Assembly: GCF_012328925.1 (NCBI RefSeq)
Contig: NZ_JAAXLS010000001.1
Location: 310,001 to 374,000 of the forward strand
Source: Amycolatopsis acididurans
Lineage (GTDB): Bacteria > Actinomycetota > Actinomycetes > Mycobacteriales > Pseudonocardiaceae
Reading direction: 5' to 3'
DNA length: 64,000 nt
The translations under genes and the position numbers were made by a program. Shown here piece by piece: positions 1 to 9,011 of the stretch (its first letter is position 1; each line of letters starts with the position of its first letter). The notes beneath the pieces are model-generated. The model was given only the letters and a program-made list of their open reading frames with translations. It was not told the DNA's origin and did no database searches.

Positions 1-1055
1 CCGGCCAGCGAGGAACCGCCCAGCAGCGGCACTCCGGCGAGTGTGAAGCCACGCAACAGGTTGTCGGCCAGCACGTTGGCGTCCAGATCGACGGTCACGT
101 ACAGGTTTCCGTAGTCGCCGTTGATCACCGCGGGGAACGCGGTGTTGGAGGCGAAGGGGAAGGTGGGCAGGAAGCCCAGGGACCCGGTGAGGTCCTTGCC
201 CGAGTTCGCGAGCTGGGTCAGCACCGGTTGCGCCGCCTGGAGATCGGCCCGCAGGTCGTCGCGGCCGGCGTTGATCACGTGCGACGCGACGTCGCCGAAC
301 GCCGACACCGAATTCAGCGTCTGCACCAGCGTCGTCCGCTGCCGTTCGAGCACGGCCAACCCCGGCGGGATCGTGCGCAGCGCGTTGTCGATGACCTGCG
401 TTTGCCGGGCGAGTGTGCCGGTCAGGCGGTCGATGTTGTTCAGCGCGCGCACGATGTCGCCCTTGCGCGCGTCGAGCGTGCTCGCCAGCTGGCCGAGGTT
501 GTGAATGAGCCCGCGGAACTCGTCCTCGTGCCCGGTGAGCGCGTTGTTCAGCTCGGTCGTGATCGTCTGGACCTGGGCGAGCCCGCCCTGGTTGAGCAGG
601 GCCGACAGGGCGGTCAGCAGTTCCTCGGTCTCGGGGTACTGGCCGGTGCGGGTGACGGGGATGTCGTCGCCGGGGCGCAGCGTGCCGACCGGCTGACCCT
701 GTCGCGGCGGCGACAGTTCCAGGTATTCCGCGCCCAGCAGGCTTTTCTGCGCCACTCGGGCTTCGGCGTTCGCGGGCAGGCTCACCGTTTTGAGCAGGTT
801 CACCGTCAGCTTGGCCGTCCAGTTGTCGAACGCGACCGCGGTGACGGTGCCGACGGTGATGTCGCCGACCTTCACCTCGGCGTTGGGCACCAGGTTGCCC
901 AGGTCGCTCATGTGCACGGTGATCTGGTAGCCGGCCTCGCCCGTGCCGGTGCGAAACGGCAGCGGCAGCGCGGTCAGCGGTGAGGCACTGCACGCGGTGA
1001 GCACGAGTGCCGCGACGAAGACGACGAAAAGACCGGCGGGGGACCGTTTTCTCAT
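1..1055 (-). CDS. mceE: MceE-type Mce lipoprotein (3' end beyond window)
   Basis: This is the fifth Mce substrate-binding subunit of a lipid importer. About 351 residues are visible and the gene runs off the left edge. The N-terminus is a short basic stretch, a hydrophobic segment and a lipobox reading LTAC, so the mature protein should be anchored by a lipidated cysteine, as in mycobacterial LprK/MceE proteins. An Mce (MlaD-like) domain follows (VPNAEVKVGDITVG), then a long helical region. The ATG overlaps the MceD stop as ATGA, which indicates translational coupling. A sixth gene (mceF) is expected just outside the window. The family assignment is firm; the transported lipid is unknown. Confidence 0.9.
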   Translation of the reverse strand, partial: MRKRSPAGLFVVFVAALVLTACSASPLTALPLPFRTGTGEAGYQITVHMSDLGNLVPNAEVKVGDITVGTVTAVAFDNWTAKLTVNLLKTVSLPANAEARVAQKSLLGAEYLELSPPRQGQPVGTLRPGDDIPVTRTGQYPETEELLTALSALLNQGGLAQVQTITTELNNALTGHEDEFRGLIHNLGQLASTLDARKGDIVRALNNIDRLTGTLARQTQVIDNALRTIPPGLAVLERQRTTLVQTLNSVSAFGDVASHVINAGRDDLRADLQAAQPVLTQLANSGKDLTGSLGFLPTFPFASNTAFPAVINGDYGNLYVTVDLDANVLADNLLRGFTLAGVPLLGGSSLA

Positions 1056-2182
1056 CGGCCGCCTCCGGAATTCTGCGGCGCCGTCTGCAACGGCATCACC
1101 AGCGGGACGTTGTTCATCTTGAGTATCTGGACGAACGGCACGAGCGCCGTCTCGCATGCCTTGTTCGTGTTGTCGTTGTGCCCGCCCGAGGCGAAGATCA
1201 GCGAGCAGATGAAGGTCGCCGGATCGCTCATGTTCGTGATCGCGAAGGCGCCGGCCATGAGACTGCCGGTCGGGTCGTAGACGTTGTTGAAGTTGGACAC
1301 CCCGACGGGCGCGCGTTGCAGGAAGTCGGCCAGTGCCTGCCGGTTGCCGGCGATCTGTTTGGCCACTTTCGCCACCCCGTCGAGGTCGGTGGCCAGCGCG
1401 TTGCGGTTGTCGCGGACGAAGTTCTCCACCAGTACCGCGGTCTGGTCGAGTGTGCGCACCACGGTCGCGAGCTGGTCCCGGTTGTCGTCCAGCATCGCCG
1501 AGACGTCGGTGAGCTGCTTGCTGAAGGCCTGTACCGCACCGTCGTTCTGGGCGAGGCTGGTCACCACCGACTGCAGGTTGCGTACGGTGCCGAACAGGTC
1601 CTCGCCGCCCGCGGCGAGCGTGGTCATCGCGGCGGAGGCGTCGCGGATGGTCTCGTGGATCTGGTCGCCCTGTCCCGCGAGGTTGGCCTGCGCGGTGTCC
1701 AGCACCCGGCCGAGCGGCCCGGCGAGCTGCCCGGAGGCGGGGCCGAGCTGGGTGGCGAGCTTGTTCAGCTCGGCGACGGTGGTGTCCCATTCGACCGGGG
1801 TCACCGTGTGCGACAGCGGAATCGTGGCGTCGTCGGGCAGTTCGGGCCCGCCGGTGTAGACGGGCGTCAGCTGGATGAAGCGGCTGCTGACCATGGTGGG
1901 CGCCACGATCGCGGCCTTCACCTCGGCGGGCACCTTCAACGCCGCCTTGTACCGCAGAACCACTTTGACCCGGCCCGGTTCCGCCGTGATCGAGTCGATC
2001 TTGCCGACGTCGATGCCGAGCACCCGCACCGAATCTCCGGAATACAGCGCGGGCGCCTCGGTGAAATAGGCGGTCAGCGTCTTGTCGGGACGCTGGGGGG
2101 TGAGCACGGTGACCACCGCGCACACGACGAGTGCGACGATGATCCCGAGCACCAGCGTGGAGTGACTGAGCAGCCTGGTCAT
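1052..2182 (-). CDS. mceD: MceD-type Mce family protein
   Basis: This is an Mce-family periplasmic subunit of 376 residues. One N-terminal membrane segment (about residues 8-28) anchors it in the inner membrane. The MlaD-like domain follows, with the core VRVLGIDVGKIDS near residue 55, then a long alpha-helical needle-like region with heptad character. The ORF stays open 27 codons upstream, but the ATG at 2182 overlaps the MceC stop as ATGA and gives the normal N-terminus for the family, so this start is preferred. Mce proteins assemble as hexamers that bridge the periplasm and carry hydrophobic substrates. Its place between mceC and mceE defines it as the D-type subunit. Confidence 0.9.
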   Translation of the reverse strand: MTRLLSHSTLVLGIIVALVVCAVVTVLTPQRPDKTLTAYFTEAPALYSGDSVRVLGIDVGKIDSITAEPGRVKVVLRYKAALKVPAEVKAAIVAPTMVSSRFIQLTPVYTGGPELPDDATIPLSHTVTPVEWDTTVAELNKLATQLGPASGQLAGPLGRVLDTAQANLAGQGDQIHETIRDASAAMTTLAAGGEDLFGTVRNLQSVVTSLAQNDGAVQAFSKQLTDVSAMLDDNRDQLATVVRTLDQTAVLVENFVRDNRNALATDLDGVAKVAKQIAGNRQALADFLQRAPVGVSNFNNVYDPTGSLMAGAFAITNMSDPATFICSLIFASGGHNDNTNKACETALVPFVQILKMNNVPLVMPLQTAPQNSGGGR

Positions 2183-3186
2183 GGTCCGACCGCCTTCAGC
2201 ACGTCGGGAAGCAGCGGGATGATGTTGGTCGGCGGCAGATCCGGGATGTAGCCGTAGAACCACGGGCCGCCGCCGACCGACTCGCCGAGCGTGCCCGCGT
2301 AGATGTTGAGTCCCTGCAACATGGAACCGAACAGCTGGTCGTCCTTGTTGAGCAGATCGAGCACCCCGTGCAGCTGCTGCAGCGCGGGCTGGAGCTGCTG
2401 CTGGTTGTCGTGCACCAGTCCGGTCAGCTGGTCGAGCATCGTGGTCGTGCTGGTCAGCAGCTCACTGATCACCGCGCGACGCCGGCTCAGCTCGCCCAGC
2501 AGCAGGTTGCCGTCGTCGAAGAGCTGCGACAGCTCGCGGTTGCGCTGGGCCAGCACACCGGTCACCGAATTGGCGCGGCCCAGCAGATCACGCAGCGCCC
2601 GGTCCTGGTCGGCGACGGTGAGCGCGAGCCGGTTCACACCGTCCAAAGTGGCGTGCAGCGAGTCCGGAGTGTCCTTGAGCGTGCTGCTTACCGTGTCCAT
2701 CGCGGTGGCCAGTTTCGCGGTGTCGAGCTCGCCGGCCTGCGTGGTCAGCTGACCGAGGATCCCGGCGAGGTCGTAGGGCGAGCTCGTCCGCGTGACCGGG
2801 ATCTGCGCACCTGGCGCGAGCTGCCCGCCACCGGAGGGCAGTACCGCGAGGAACTTCACGCCCAGCGGGGTCGCCGTCTTGATCGCCGCGCCGGTCAGCT
2901 CGCCGAGATTTCCCGGTCCCTCCACGCTGAACTGGACCTTCACGTGGTCGCCCTCGAGCTCGACACTGTCCACTTTGCCCACGTTGAGCCCGCCGATGCG
3001 GACCTCGGCGCCCGAGGCGAGCCCGCCGGCCTCGGTGAACAACGCCGAGTAGGACACGCTCGTCAGCGAACGGTAGATCGAACCGGAGGACATGGCGGTG
3101 GCGAGCAGCACCAGGACCAGCAGCACACCCGCGATCCCGACCTTGCGCGGATCGCGTTCGCGGAACCTCTTCTCGGCGTTCAGCAT
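2179..3186 (-). CDS. mceC: MceC-type Mce family protein
   Basis: This is an Mce-family subunit of 335 residues. It has one N-terminal transmembrane helix (about residues 18-36) and an MlaD-like domain containing VRIGGLNVGKVDS at about residues 62-74. A helical C-terminal half follows, rich in leucine and glutamine, consistent with the Mce helical barrel. The ATG at 3186 overlaps the end of mceB by 7 bases and is followed by a basic N-terminus typical of Mce proteins. The reading frame is open further upstream, but that stretch is only the shadow of mceB. The C-terminus contains a proline-rich, structured tail. Confidence 0.9.
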   Translation of the reverse strand: MLNAEKRFRERDPRKVGIAGVLLVLVLLATAMSSGSIYRSLTSVSYSALFTEAGGLASGAEVRIGGLNVGKVDSVELEGDHVKVQFSVEGPGNLGELTGAAIKTATPLGVKFLAVLPSGGGQLAPGAQIPVTRTSSPYDLAGILGQLTTQAGELDTAKLATAMDTVSSTLKDTPDSLHATLDGVNRLALTVADQDRALRDLLGRANSVTGVLAQRNRELSQLFDDGNLLLGELSRRRAVISELLTSTTTMLDQLTGLVHDNQQQLQPALQQLHGVLDLLNKDDQLFGSMLQGLNIYAGTLGESVGGGPWFYGYIPDLPPTNIIPLLPDVLKAVGP

Positions 3187-4187
3187 CGGGTCACGTTCCC
3201 GCTGTTGATGAAGGGCATGTCGATCCGTCCGGCCGGTGTCGTGACGCGCAACCGCACGCCGCACACGTAGAACTGGAACGCGCTCTGGTTGGCGCCGAGC
3301 CGTCCGAGCGGGATGTAGTAGCCGGGCAGCCTGCGGATCAGGTTGTCCAGCGCCTTCTGGTCGGCGTTGATCGTCTGCGAGAACCGGGTCAGCTGGGCGA
3401 TCGTGTTCCGCAGATCCGGGCGGTCCTGCTGCAACAGGCCCCCGACGGTGCTGGTCAGGTTGTCGATGTCGGTCAGCGAACCGCCGATCTGCTCCCGGTC
3501 CGAGGCAAGCCCGCTGACCACCCGCTGCAGATTCACGATGGTGTCGTTGAGTTCCGGCGCGCGCCGCACCAACGTCTCCAGCACGGTGTTGAGCTGGTTG
3601 ACCACGTCGCTGATCAGCGAGCCGCGGTCGGCCAGCGTCGTGGTGACCGAGCCGAGGTCGCTGAGCAGGCCGTCGACGGCACTGCCTTGTCCTTGCAGCA
3701 CCGAGATCAGCGACGCGGAGAGCCGGTTGACCTCGTCCGGCCGCAACCCCTGGAACAGCGGGGTGAAGCCGTTGAAGAGCTCGTCGAGGTCCAGCGCCGG
3801 CCGGGTCCGCGTCTTCGGGATCGTGCCGCCCGCCGGGAGCAGGGGCCCGTCGCCCTTGGCGAGCTGCAGGAACCGGTCGCCGACCAAATTTTTGTACCGG
3901 ATGACGGCCGTCGTGCCGGTGGTGAGGGGAATCTGCTTGCCGACGCTGAAGGTGACCGCGATGGTGTTGTCCGGCAACCGTTCGGTGCTCTCGACGCGGC
4001 CGACGTCGACGCCCGCCGCGCGCACCTCGCTGGAGGGCTTCATCCCGGAGATGTCGTCGAACACGGCCCGGTAGGTGGTGGTCGGCTCGAACCGGAACCC
4101 GCCGAACACCACGACCAGCACGCCGGTCATCGCGACCGTCGTCATCACGTAGGCGAGCACCTTGATCAGCAGCCCGGTCCTTCTCAT
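3180..4187 (-). CDS. mceB: MceB-type Mce family protein
   Basis: This is an Mce-family subunit of 335 residues. The N-terminal membrane anchor (about residues 6-28) is followed by the Mce domain, with VRAAGVDVGRVES near residue 58 and the strand YKNLVGDRFLQL typical of B-type subunits. The long helical region has many leucines and glutamines, as expected for the inter-membrane barrel. The start at 4187 overlaps the mceA stop at 4184-4186, so the two are translationally coupled. An upstream in-frame extension to 4349 lies inside mceA and has no ribosome-binding site of its own. A cysteine pair near the end (YVCGVR, VTRC) may form a disulfide. Confidence 0.9.
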   Translation of the reverse strand: MRRTGLLIKVLAYVMTTVAMTGVLVVVFGGFRFEPTTTYRAVFDDISGMKPSSEVRAAGVDVGRVESTERLPDNTIAVTFSVGKQIPLTTGTTAVIRYKNLVGDRFLQLAKGDGPLLPAGGTIPKTRTRPALDLDELFNGFTPLFQGLRPDEVNRLSASLISVLQGQGSAVDGLLSDLGSVTTTLADRGSLISDVVNQLNTVLETLVRRAPELNDTIVNLQRVVSGLASDREQIGGSLTDIDNLTSTVGGLLQQDRPDLRNTIAQLTRFSQTINADQKALDNLIRRLPGYYIPLGRLGANQSAFQFYVCGVRLRVTTPAGRIDMPFINSGNVTRC

Positions 4188-5368
4188 TTGCCACCACCGC
4201 CCACGTAGGGCGCGATCGCGGGCCCCAGCAGCTGCTGGGCGAGCTCGAGCGGGCTGACGATCGTGGTGGTGCGCCGGTAGAAGTCCGGTGTGGTCGTGCC
4301 GTCGTCGAACGCGTAGTGCGGCCCGTTGGAGACCAGCGACGGATAGCACTTCGGCGGATTCGTCGCGGCCACCTTCGGATCGTCGAGTCCTTTCTGGTAT
4401 CCGGGCTGTCCCGGCATGAACGTGATGCTGCCGCTGATTCCGTTGTAGAGCCCGCCGACCGCCTGGCTGCTGGAGAGCCGCATCGTGTTCACCGTGGCGA
4501 ACGTGCAGGGGAACTCCGGCGAGTAGTACGCCAGCAGCTGGGTCGTCGGGCGCATCACGTCGAGCAGGTTCACCAGCTGTTGTCCCTGGTCCTGCAGCAA
4601 CGCGCGGCCGTCGTCGGAGACGCGGGTCAGGCTCAGCAGCATCGCGTGCAGCCCGGCTTCCTTGTCCTGCACGGTGCGCGACAGCGTGGTGGCGTTGTCG
4701 ACGATGCGCAGCACGTCGGGAGCGACGTCGGCATAGGTGCCCGCGACGTCCGGCAGTGCCGCCAGATCCTGGTTCACCGCGGGCAGCGTGGGGTTGAAGC
4801 GGCTGAGATAGGTGTTGAGATCACTGACGAACTGGCCCAGGTTGTGCCCCTGCCCTCGTAACGCGGTCGCGACGGCGCCGAGCGTGGCGTTCAGTTTGGC
4901 CGGTTTGACCGTCGTCAGCAGCCGCATCAGGTTGTCGAACACCGAGTTCGTCTCGGTGGAGACCGCGGTCGCCTTGATCACCGCGCCTTCGCCGATCGGG
5001 CGTGTGCTCGGCGAGGGCGCGGGTACCAGGTCGATGAACTTCGCGCCGAACACGGTCGGCGAAATGATCTGCGCGCCGACGTTGTCCGGAATGTCGCCGG
5101 CGTATTCACGGCGGATCGCGATTCCGATGACGGCCTTTCCGCCGACGGCGTCGATCGTGCGGGCCTCGCCGACCGTGATGCCGTGCAGCGTGACATCGGC
5201 CTTGGGGTCCAGCAGCAGGCCGCTGCGGTCGGCGACGACCTCGGCCCGCAGCACCGGGACGAACATCTGGTTGTAGCTCGCGAAAACGCCGAAAAGCGCC
5301 AGTGCGAGTACGCACACGCCGAGCAACCCGAACAGCTTGTACCTCACCGGCCGCGATCCGGGAACCAT
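4184..5368 (-). CDS. mceA: MceA-type Mce family protein
   Basis: This is the first Mce subunit of the operon, 394 residues. A basic N-terminus leads into one membrane helix (about residues 11-30), then the Mce domain with VTLHGITVGEART at about residues 58-70. A long helical region contains the FNPTLPAVNQDL-type segment seen in A-type subunits. The C-terminal domain carries two cysteines (PCTFATV, KCYPS), a pattern common in MceA proteins. Its ATG lies 7 bases after the yrbE stop, so permease and binding protein are translated together. The order yrbE-mceA-B-C-D-E identifies an actinobacterial Mce import system. The cargo could be a sterol, terpenoid or fatty acid, inferred only from the catabolic neighbourhood. 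Confidence 0.92.
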   Translation of the reverse strand: MVPGSRPVRYKLFGLLGVCVLALALFGVFASYNQMFVPVLRAEVVADRSGLLLDPKADVTLHGITVGEARTIDAVGGKAVIGIAIRREYAGDIPDNVGAQIISPTVFGAKFIDLVPAPSPSTRPIGEGAVIKATAVSTETNSVFDNLMRLLTTVKPAKLNATLGAVATALRGQGHNLGQFVSDLNTYLSRFNPTLPAVNQDLAALPDVAGTYADVAPDVLRIVDNATTLSRTVQDKEAGLHAMLLSLTRVSDDGRALLQDQGQQLVNLLDVMRPTTQLLAYYSPEFPCTFATVNTMRLSSSQAVGGLYNGISGSITFMPGQPGYQKGLDDPKVAATNPPKCYPSLVSNGPHYAFDDGTTTPDFYRRTTTIVSPLELAQQLLGPAIAPYVGGGGK

Positions 5369-5375
5369 CGCGCCG

Positions 5376-6203
5376 TCACCTCGAAATGTGGAGCGTGTCG
5401 GAATTGCCGTACAGAACCAAGCTCATGCCAAGTGCAACGAACATGACGCCGATAAGTGACAGGCGAACCGCGCGGCCGACGGCATGTCCCACTCCGGCGG
5501 GCCCGCCCGTCGCGGTGTAGCCGTAGTAGCAGTGCACGGAAATGATCACCAGCGCCATCACGAGCACGACCGCGAAGGAGCTCAGAATGTCACTGGGGAC
5601 CAAGAACGTCTCGAAATAGTGATTGTAGGTACCGGGGGACTGGCCATAAAGGACAGTGGTGGTCACCTGGGTGAGCGTGTAGGACATGACCAGCGAGATC
5701 GCGTACAGCGGAGTCACCGCGATGAGGCCGGCGACGACCCTGGTGGTGACCAGATAGGGGATCGACGGGATCGCCATCACCTCGAGCGCGTCGATCTCCT
5801 CGTTGATCCGCATCGCACCCAGTTCCGCGGTGAATCCCGCGCCGACCGTGGCCACGAGCGCGATTCCGGCGACCAGTGGCGCGGCGATCCGGGTGTTGAC
5901 GTAGGCGGAGACGAAGCCGAGCAACGCATCGATCCCGATGTTCGTCAGCTGCGCGTACCCCTGGATGGCCAGCTCGACGCCCGTCGTGCCGGTCAGGAAC
6001 GCGACGATCATCGCCGTGCCGCCGACCATCGCGAGCGCGCCGCGCCCGAAGCTCACCGACGCGAGCTGACGCAGGATCTCCTGCCGATACCTTCTGACAG
6101 CACGGAGAAACCAGCCGTAGGCGCTGCCGTAGAACACGACCTGGTACCCGATCGTGTCGAGTGCCGCGCCCACCGCGGAGGTGGCCCGCCGGGTCCAAGG
6201 CAT
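5376..6203 (-). CDS. yrbEB: YrbE/MlaE-type Mce transporter permease (YrbEB-like)
   Basis: This is the integral membrane permease of the Mce lipid importer, 275 residues, belonging to the MlaE/YrbE family. It has several hydrophobic segments and the family core around residues 125-155 (GAGFTAELGAMRINEEIDALE), which contacts the ATPase. By similarity it is the B-type paralogue. The start ATG at 6203 has an AGAGG ribosome-binding site seven bases upstream. Mce operons normally begin with yrbEA followed by yrbEB; here this is the first gene and upstream DNA is a short divergent promoter region, so the A subunit is absent from this locus. The Mla-type ATPase (MceG) is usually encoded elsewhere. 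Confidence 0.9.
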   Translation of the reverse strand: MPWTRRATSAVGAALDTIGYQVVFYGSAYGWFLRAVRRYRQEILRQLASVSFGRGALAMVGGTAMIVAFLTGTTGVELAIQGYAQLTNIGIDALLGFVSAYVNTRIAAPLVAGIALVATVGAGFTAELGAMRINEEIDALEVMAIPSIPYLVTTRVVAGLIAVTPLYAISLVMSYTLTQVTTTVLYGQSPGTYNHYFETFLVPSDILSSFAVVLVMALVIISVHCYYGYTATGGPAGVGHAVGRAVRLSLIGVMFVALGMSLVLYGNSDTLHISR

Positions 6204-6263
6204 CTTCGCCTCTTTCGGTCACTGGGAAAATCAGCCATGATGGCGTGTCCAGGCAGTGCTGTG

Positions 6264-6280
6264 CACATGCTTAGCATCTG
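6264..6280. promoter_or_regulatory. Candidate operator between yrbE and TetR gene
   Basis: A 17-bp imperfect palindrome, CAnATGCTnAGCATnTG, is centred at 6272 in the 218-bp gap between the divergent yrbE and tetR genes. Its size, odd centre and position fit a TetR-family operator controlling the Mce operon and the regulator itself. This is inference; no promoter boxes are clear enough to assign. Confidence 0.45.
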
Positions 6281-6421
6281 GTGGATGATGTGGTCAAGGC
6301 CACTTCGCGTCGATCCCAAGAGGACCGCGCGCTGGTTGAACCGCGTTCGCCGCGGTGAGGTTACGATCGAAGACGCTCGTGCCGAGAGACCGGCGCGGGA
6401 GTTCAGGGAGGTAGGTCAACG

Positions 6422-7039
6422 ATGGCATCGCAGCGCCGGATCGGCGCACCGGATGCGAAGAACCGCGGCATCCTGCTCGACGCGGCGGAACAGCTCATGC
6501 TGGAGGAAGGCTACGCCGCGGTCACGTCCCGGCGGGTCGCCGCGAAGGCCGGGCTGAAGTCGCAGCTGGTGCACTACTACTTCCGCACCATGGACGACCT
6601 GTTCCTCGCGATGTTCGAGCGCCGCGCGGAAGAGGGGCTCGCGCACCAGAAGGAACTACTGGAATCCGACCGGCCACTGCGCGCGCTGTGGGCGTTCAAC
6701 ACCGAGTCCGCGGCCACCGCGTTCTCGCTGGAGTTCGGCGCGGTGGCCAATCACCGCAAGGCCATCCGCGCCCAGGTCGCGCGCTACTCGGAACTGTTCC
6801 GGGCGGCGCAGCTGGACGCGGCGGCCGGGGCGTTGAAGAGCTACCGGGTGCCGCCCGAGGTGTGCACGCCGGAGGCGCTCGTCATGATGATGACCGCGAT
6901 CGCGCGGATCATGGCGATGGAGGACAACCTGGGCTTCACCATGGCGCACAACGAAACCGTCGAGTTCATGGAGCGCTATCTCGACCAGCTGGAGAACTAC
7001 GGCAAGCGGCGTACCCGCACGAAGAAGCTCACGGGGTGA
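6422..7039 (+). CDS. TetR family transcriptional regulator
   Basis: This is a 205-residue TetR/AcrR-type repressor. The N-terminal helix-turn-helix spans about residues 14-60 (KNRGILLDAAEQ, then VTSRRVAAKAGL and LVHYYFRTMDDL, the typical recognition helix and YYF motif). The remaining helices form the ligand pocket. A GGGAGG-like ribosome-binding site lies upstream of the ATG at 6422. It is divergent from the Mce operon, so control of lipid import is the simplest role. Its 3' end overlaps the convergent P450 gene by 11 bases. The inducer is unknown. The C-terminal tail is strongly basic. Confidence 0.88.
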   Translation: MASQRRIGAPDAKNRGILLDAAEQLMLEEGYAAVTSRRVAAKAGLKSQLVHYYFRTMDDLFLAMFERRAEEGLAHQKELLESDRPLRALWAFNTESAATAFSLEFGAVANHRKAIRAQVARYSELFRAAQLDAAAGALKSYRVPPEVCTPEALVMMMTAIARIMAMEDNLGFTMAHNETVEFMERYLDQLENYGKRRTRTKKLTG

Positions 7040-8237
7040 GCACCGGCAGCGTTTCCCAGCCGCGCACGGTGGAGGTCGGCGAGAGCTGAGCCTCGTCGAG
7101 GTCGACCTCCCATTCCGGGAACCGCTTGAGCACCTCCTCCAGCGCGATGCGTCCTTCCAGCCGGGCCAGCGCCGAGCCCATGCAGTAGTGGGTGCCGAGC
7201 CCGAAGGTCAGGTGCTGGCGCACCTCGCGGTGGATGTCGAAGCGCTCGCCGTCCGGGAAGTGCCGTTCGTCGCGGTTCGCGCTGCCGATGAGGAACATCA
7301 TGACGTTGCCCGCGGGCACGGTCTGGCCGTAGTACTCCACGTCGCGCGTCATGTACCTGGCCACGTGCGGGGCGGGCGGCTCGAACCGCAGCAGTTCCTC
7401 GACCGCGCGCGGGATCAGCGACGGGTTCTCGGCCAGCTCGCGCCGCTGGCCGGGGTGGTCGGCCAGCACCTTGCCCGCCCAGCCGATGAGCCGGGTGGTG
7501 GTCTCGTTGCCCGCGCCCGCGACGACGTTGACGTAGATGAGCAGCTCGTCACGGGTGAGCCGGCGGACGGTGCCGGTCTCGTCCTCGAACTCGGCGTTCA
7601 TCAGCTCGGTCATGATGTCGTCGGAGGGATGCTCGGCACGCCAGTCGAGGTACTTGGCGAAGATCTCGCCGCTGGCGAACTCCTTGTCGTCGGTGTATTT
7701 GATCATCGGCTTGCCGGCCTCGGTGCGCAGCTCGGCGTCGACGCTGTCGCGGACCGACTCCTGGTCCTCCTCGGGAATGCCGAGCAGCCCGCCGATGACC
7801 CACATCGGCATCAGCTTGCCGAGATCGCGGACGAAGTCGAACCCGCCGGCGCCGACCAGCGGGTCGAGGCTGCGCGCGGTTAGCTCGCGGATCCTCGGTT
7901 CCAGCTCGCGGATCTTCTTCGGCGCGAACATCCTGGCCAGCAGGTTGCGGTGAATCGTGTGGATCGGCGGATCCTCGAAGATCAGCACACCGGACGGGAT
8001 CTCCATGTTCGCCTTGATCAGTTCGAGGATGGCGCCGCGGCCGGAGATGAAGGTGTCCTTGTCGGCGAGGCCGGCGCGGACGTCCTCGAAGCGGCTGACC
8101 GCGTAGAAGTCGTGTTCCTCGTTGCGGTAAAGCGGCGCCTCTTCGCGGAGGCGGCGAAACATCGGGTACGGGTTCGCGTTGATCTCTACGTCGTACGGGT
8201 CGTAGCGGACGCCGGAAGCTTCGGTTGTCGCCGTCAC
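7029..8237 (-). CDS. Cytochrome P450
   Basis: This is a soluble class I bacterial cytochrome P450 monooxygenase of 402 residues. It shows the I-helix oxygen-activation motif AGAGNETTT (about residue 240), the ExxR motif EELLRFEP (about 287), and the haem-binding loop FGLGTHYCMG (about 348-357) with the cysteine thiolate ligand. It needs an external ferredoxin and reductase, neither of which is adjacent. The start at 8237 follows a divergent 104-bp gap shared with a TetR gene, which probably controls it. The glycine-asparagine pair in the I-helix is slightly unusual but occurs in steroid and terpenoid P450s. The substrate is not predictable. Confidence 0.93.
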   Translation of the reverse strand: MTATTEASGVRYDPYDVEINANPYPMFRRLREEAPLYRNEEHDFYAVSRFEDVRAGLADKDTFISGRGAILELIKANMEIPSGVLIFEDPPIHTIHRNLLARMFAPKKIRELEPRIRELTARSLDPLVGAGGFDFVRDLGKLMPMWVIGGLLGIPEEDQESVRDSVDAELRTEAGKPMIKYTDDKEFASGEIFAKYLDWRAEHPSDDIMTELMNAEFEDETGTVRRLTRDELLIYVNVVAGAGNETTTRLIGWAGKVLADHPGQRRELAENPSLIPRAVEELLRFEPPAPHVARYMTRDVEYYGQTVPAGNVMMFLIGSANRDERHFPDGERFDIHREVRQHLTFGLGTHYCMGSALARLEGRIALEEVLKRFPEWEVDLDEAQLSPTSTVRGWETLPVLTP

Positions 8238-8341
8238 GGGAACGGTCCCCTCTCGCCGGGAGCAGCGTCGCCCCCATTCGAATTGGTGTCAGTATGCTGG
8301 CGTGAATATGCCCTTCCTGTCAATGTGGTTACGGTGAGTAT

Positions 8342-8953
8342 GTGAACGACCCAGAACCCAGGCGCCGTCCTTACGACAGCCCGATCCGCAGGCAGCGGGC
8401 CGCGCAGACGCGCGAGCGCATAGTGGCGGCGGGCGCCGAACTCGTGCACGAGCGGCCCGTGTGGGACTGGCGGTTGCTGACCGCCCGCACCGTCGCCGAG
8501 CGCGCCGGGGTGAACGAGCGGACCGTGTACCGGCATTTCGCGACCGAACGCGGCCTGCGCGACGCCGTACTGCAACGCCTGCAACAGGAAGCGGGCGTCA
8601 CCGCGGCCGGCACCATCGAACTGGACGACATCGCCGACATCACCGCGCGCACCTTCGCCTACGTCTCGTCGTTCCCGACGGCCGAGCGCAAACCGGCCGA
8701 CGCCACCTTCGCCGCGGTGGACAAGCGCCGCCGTGATTCCCTGCTCGACGCCGTCGGCCGCGCCGCGGCGGACTGGCCGGAGGAGGACCGCACCGCCGCG
8801 GCGGCGATGCTGGACGTGCTGTGGAGCCTGGTGTCCTACGAGCGGCTGGTCACGGCGTGGGAACTGGACCCGAAGCAGGCGACGCGGGCCATCCGGTGGG
8901 TCATGGGCATGGTGGAGAACGAGATCAGGCAGGGCCGGCGCCCCGCGCCCTGA
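8342..8953 (+). CDS. TetR family transcriptional regulator
   Basis: This is a TetR-type regulator of 203 residues starting with GTG at 8342; a stop codon lies 12 codons upstream in frame and there is no other start between. The N-terminal helix-turn-helix covers about residues 20-68 (RERIVAAGAELV, then VAERAGVNERTVYRHFATERGL). The C-terminal ligand domain is helical. It diverges from the P450 gene at 8237, so it is the likely local repressor of that P450. The ribosome-binding site is weak (GGTGAG), so translation may be inefficient or leaderless. Confidence 0.87.
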   Translation: MNDPEPRRRPYDSPIRRQRAAQTRERIVAAGAELVHERPVWDWRLLTARTVAERAGVNERTVYRHFATERGLRDAVLQRLQQEAGVTAAGTIELDDIADITARTFAYVSSFPTAERKPADATFAAVDKRRRDSLLDAVGRAAADWPEEDRTAAAAMLDVLWSLVSYERLVTAWELDPKQATRAIRWVMGMVENEIRQGRRPAP

Positions 8954-8960
8954 TCGTCCA

Positions 8961-8991
8961 TTGAGGACTGTCGATTGTGGCGTGCTAACCT
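8961..8991 (+). promoter_or_regulatory. Candidate promoter of the guanidine riboswitch leader
   Basis: A TTGAGG box (8961-8966) and a TAACCT box of the TAnnnT type (8986-8991) are separated by 19 bases. A start near 8999 would place the riboswitch at the very beginning of the transcript, with a small GGTGGC/GCCACC hairpin (8998-9011) just before it. The spacer is longer than ideal. Confidence 0.45.
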
Positions 8992-9011
8992 GAAGGCGGT
9001 GGCACGCCACC

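Noticed and set aside
1007..2251. Long plus-strand frames opposite the mce genes and other operons
   Set aside because: They are arginine/histidine-rich shadow frames caused by high GC third positions, without ribosome-binding sites or family motifs.
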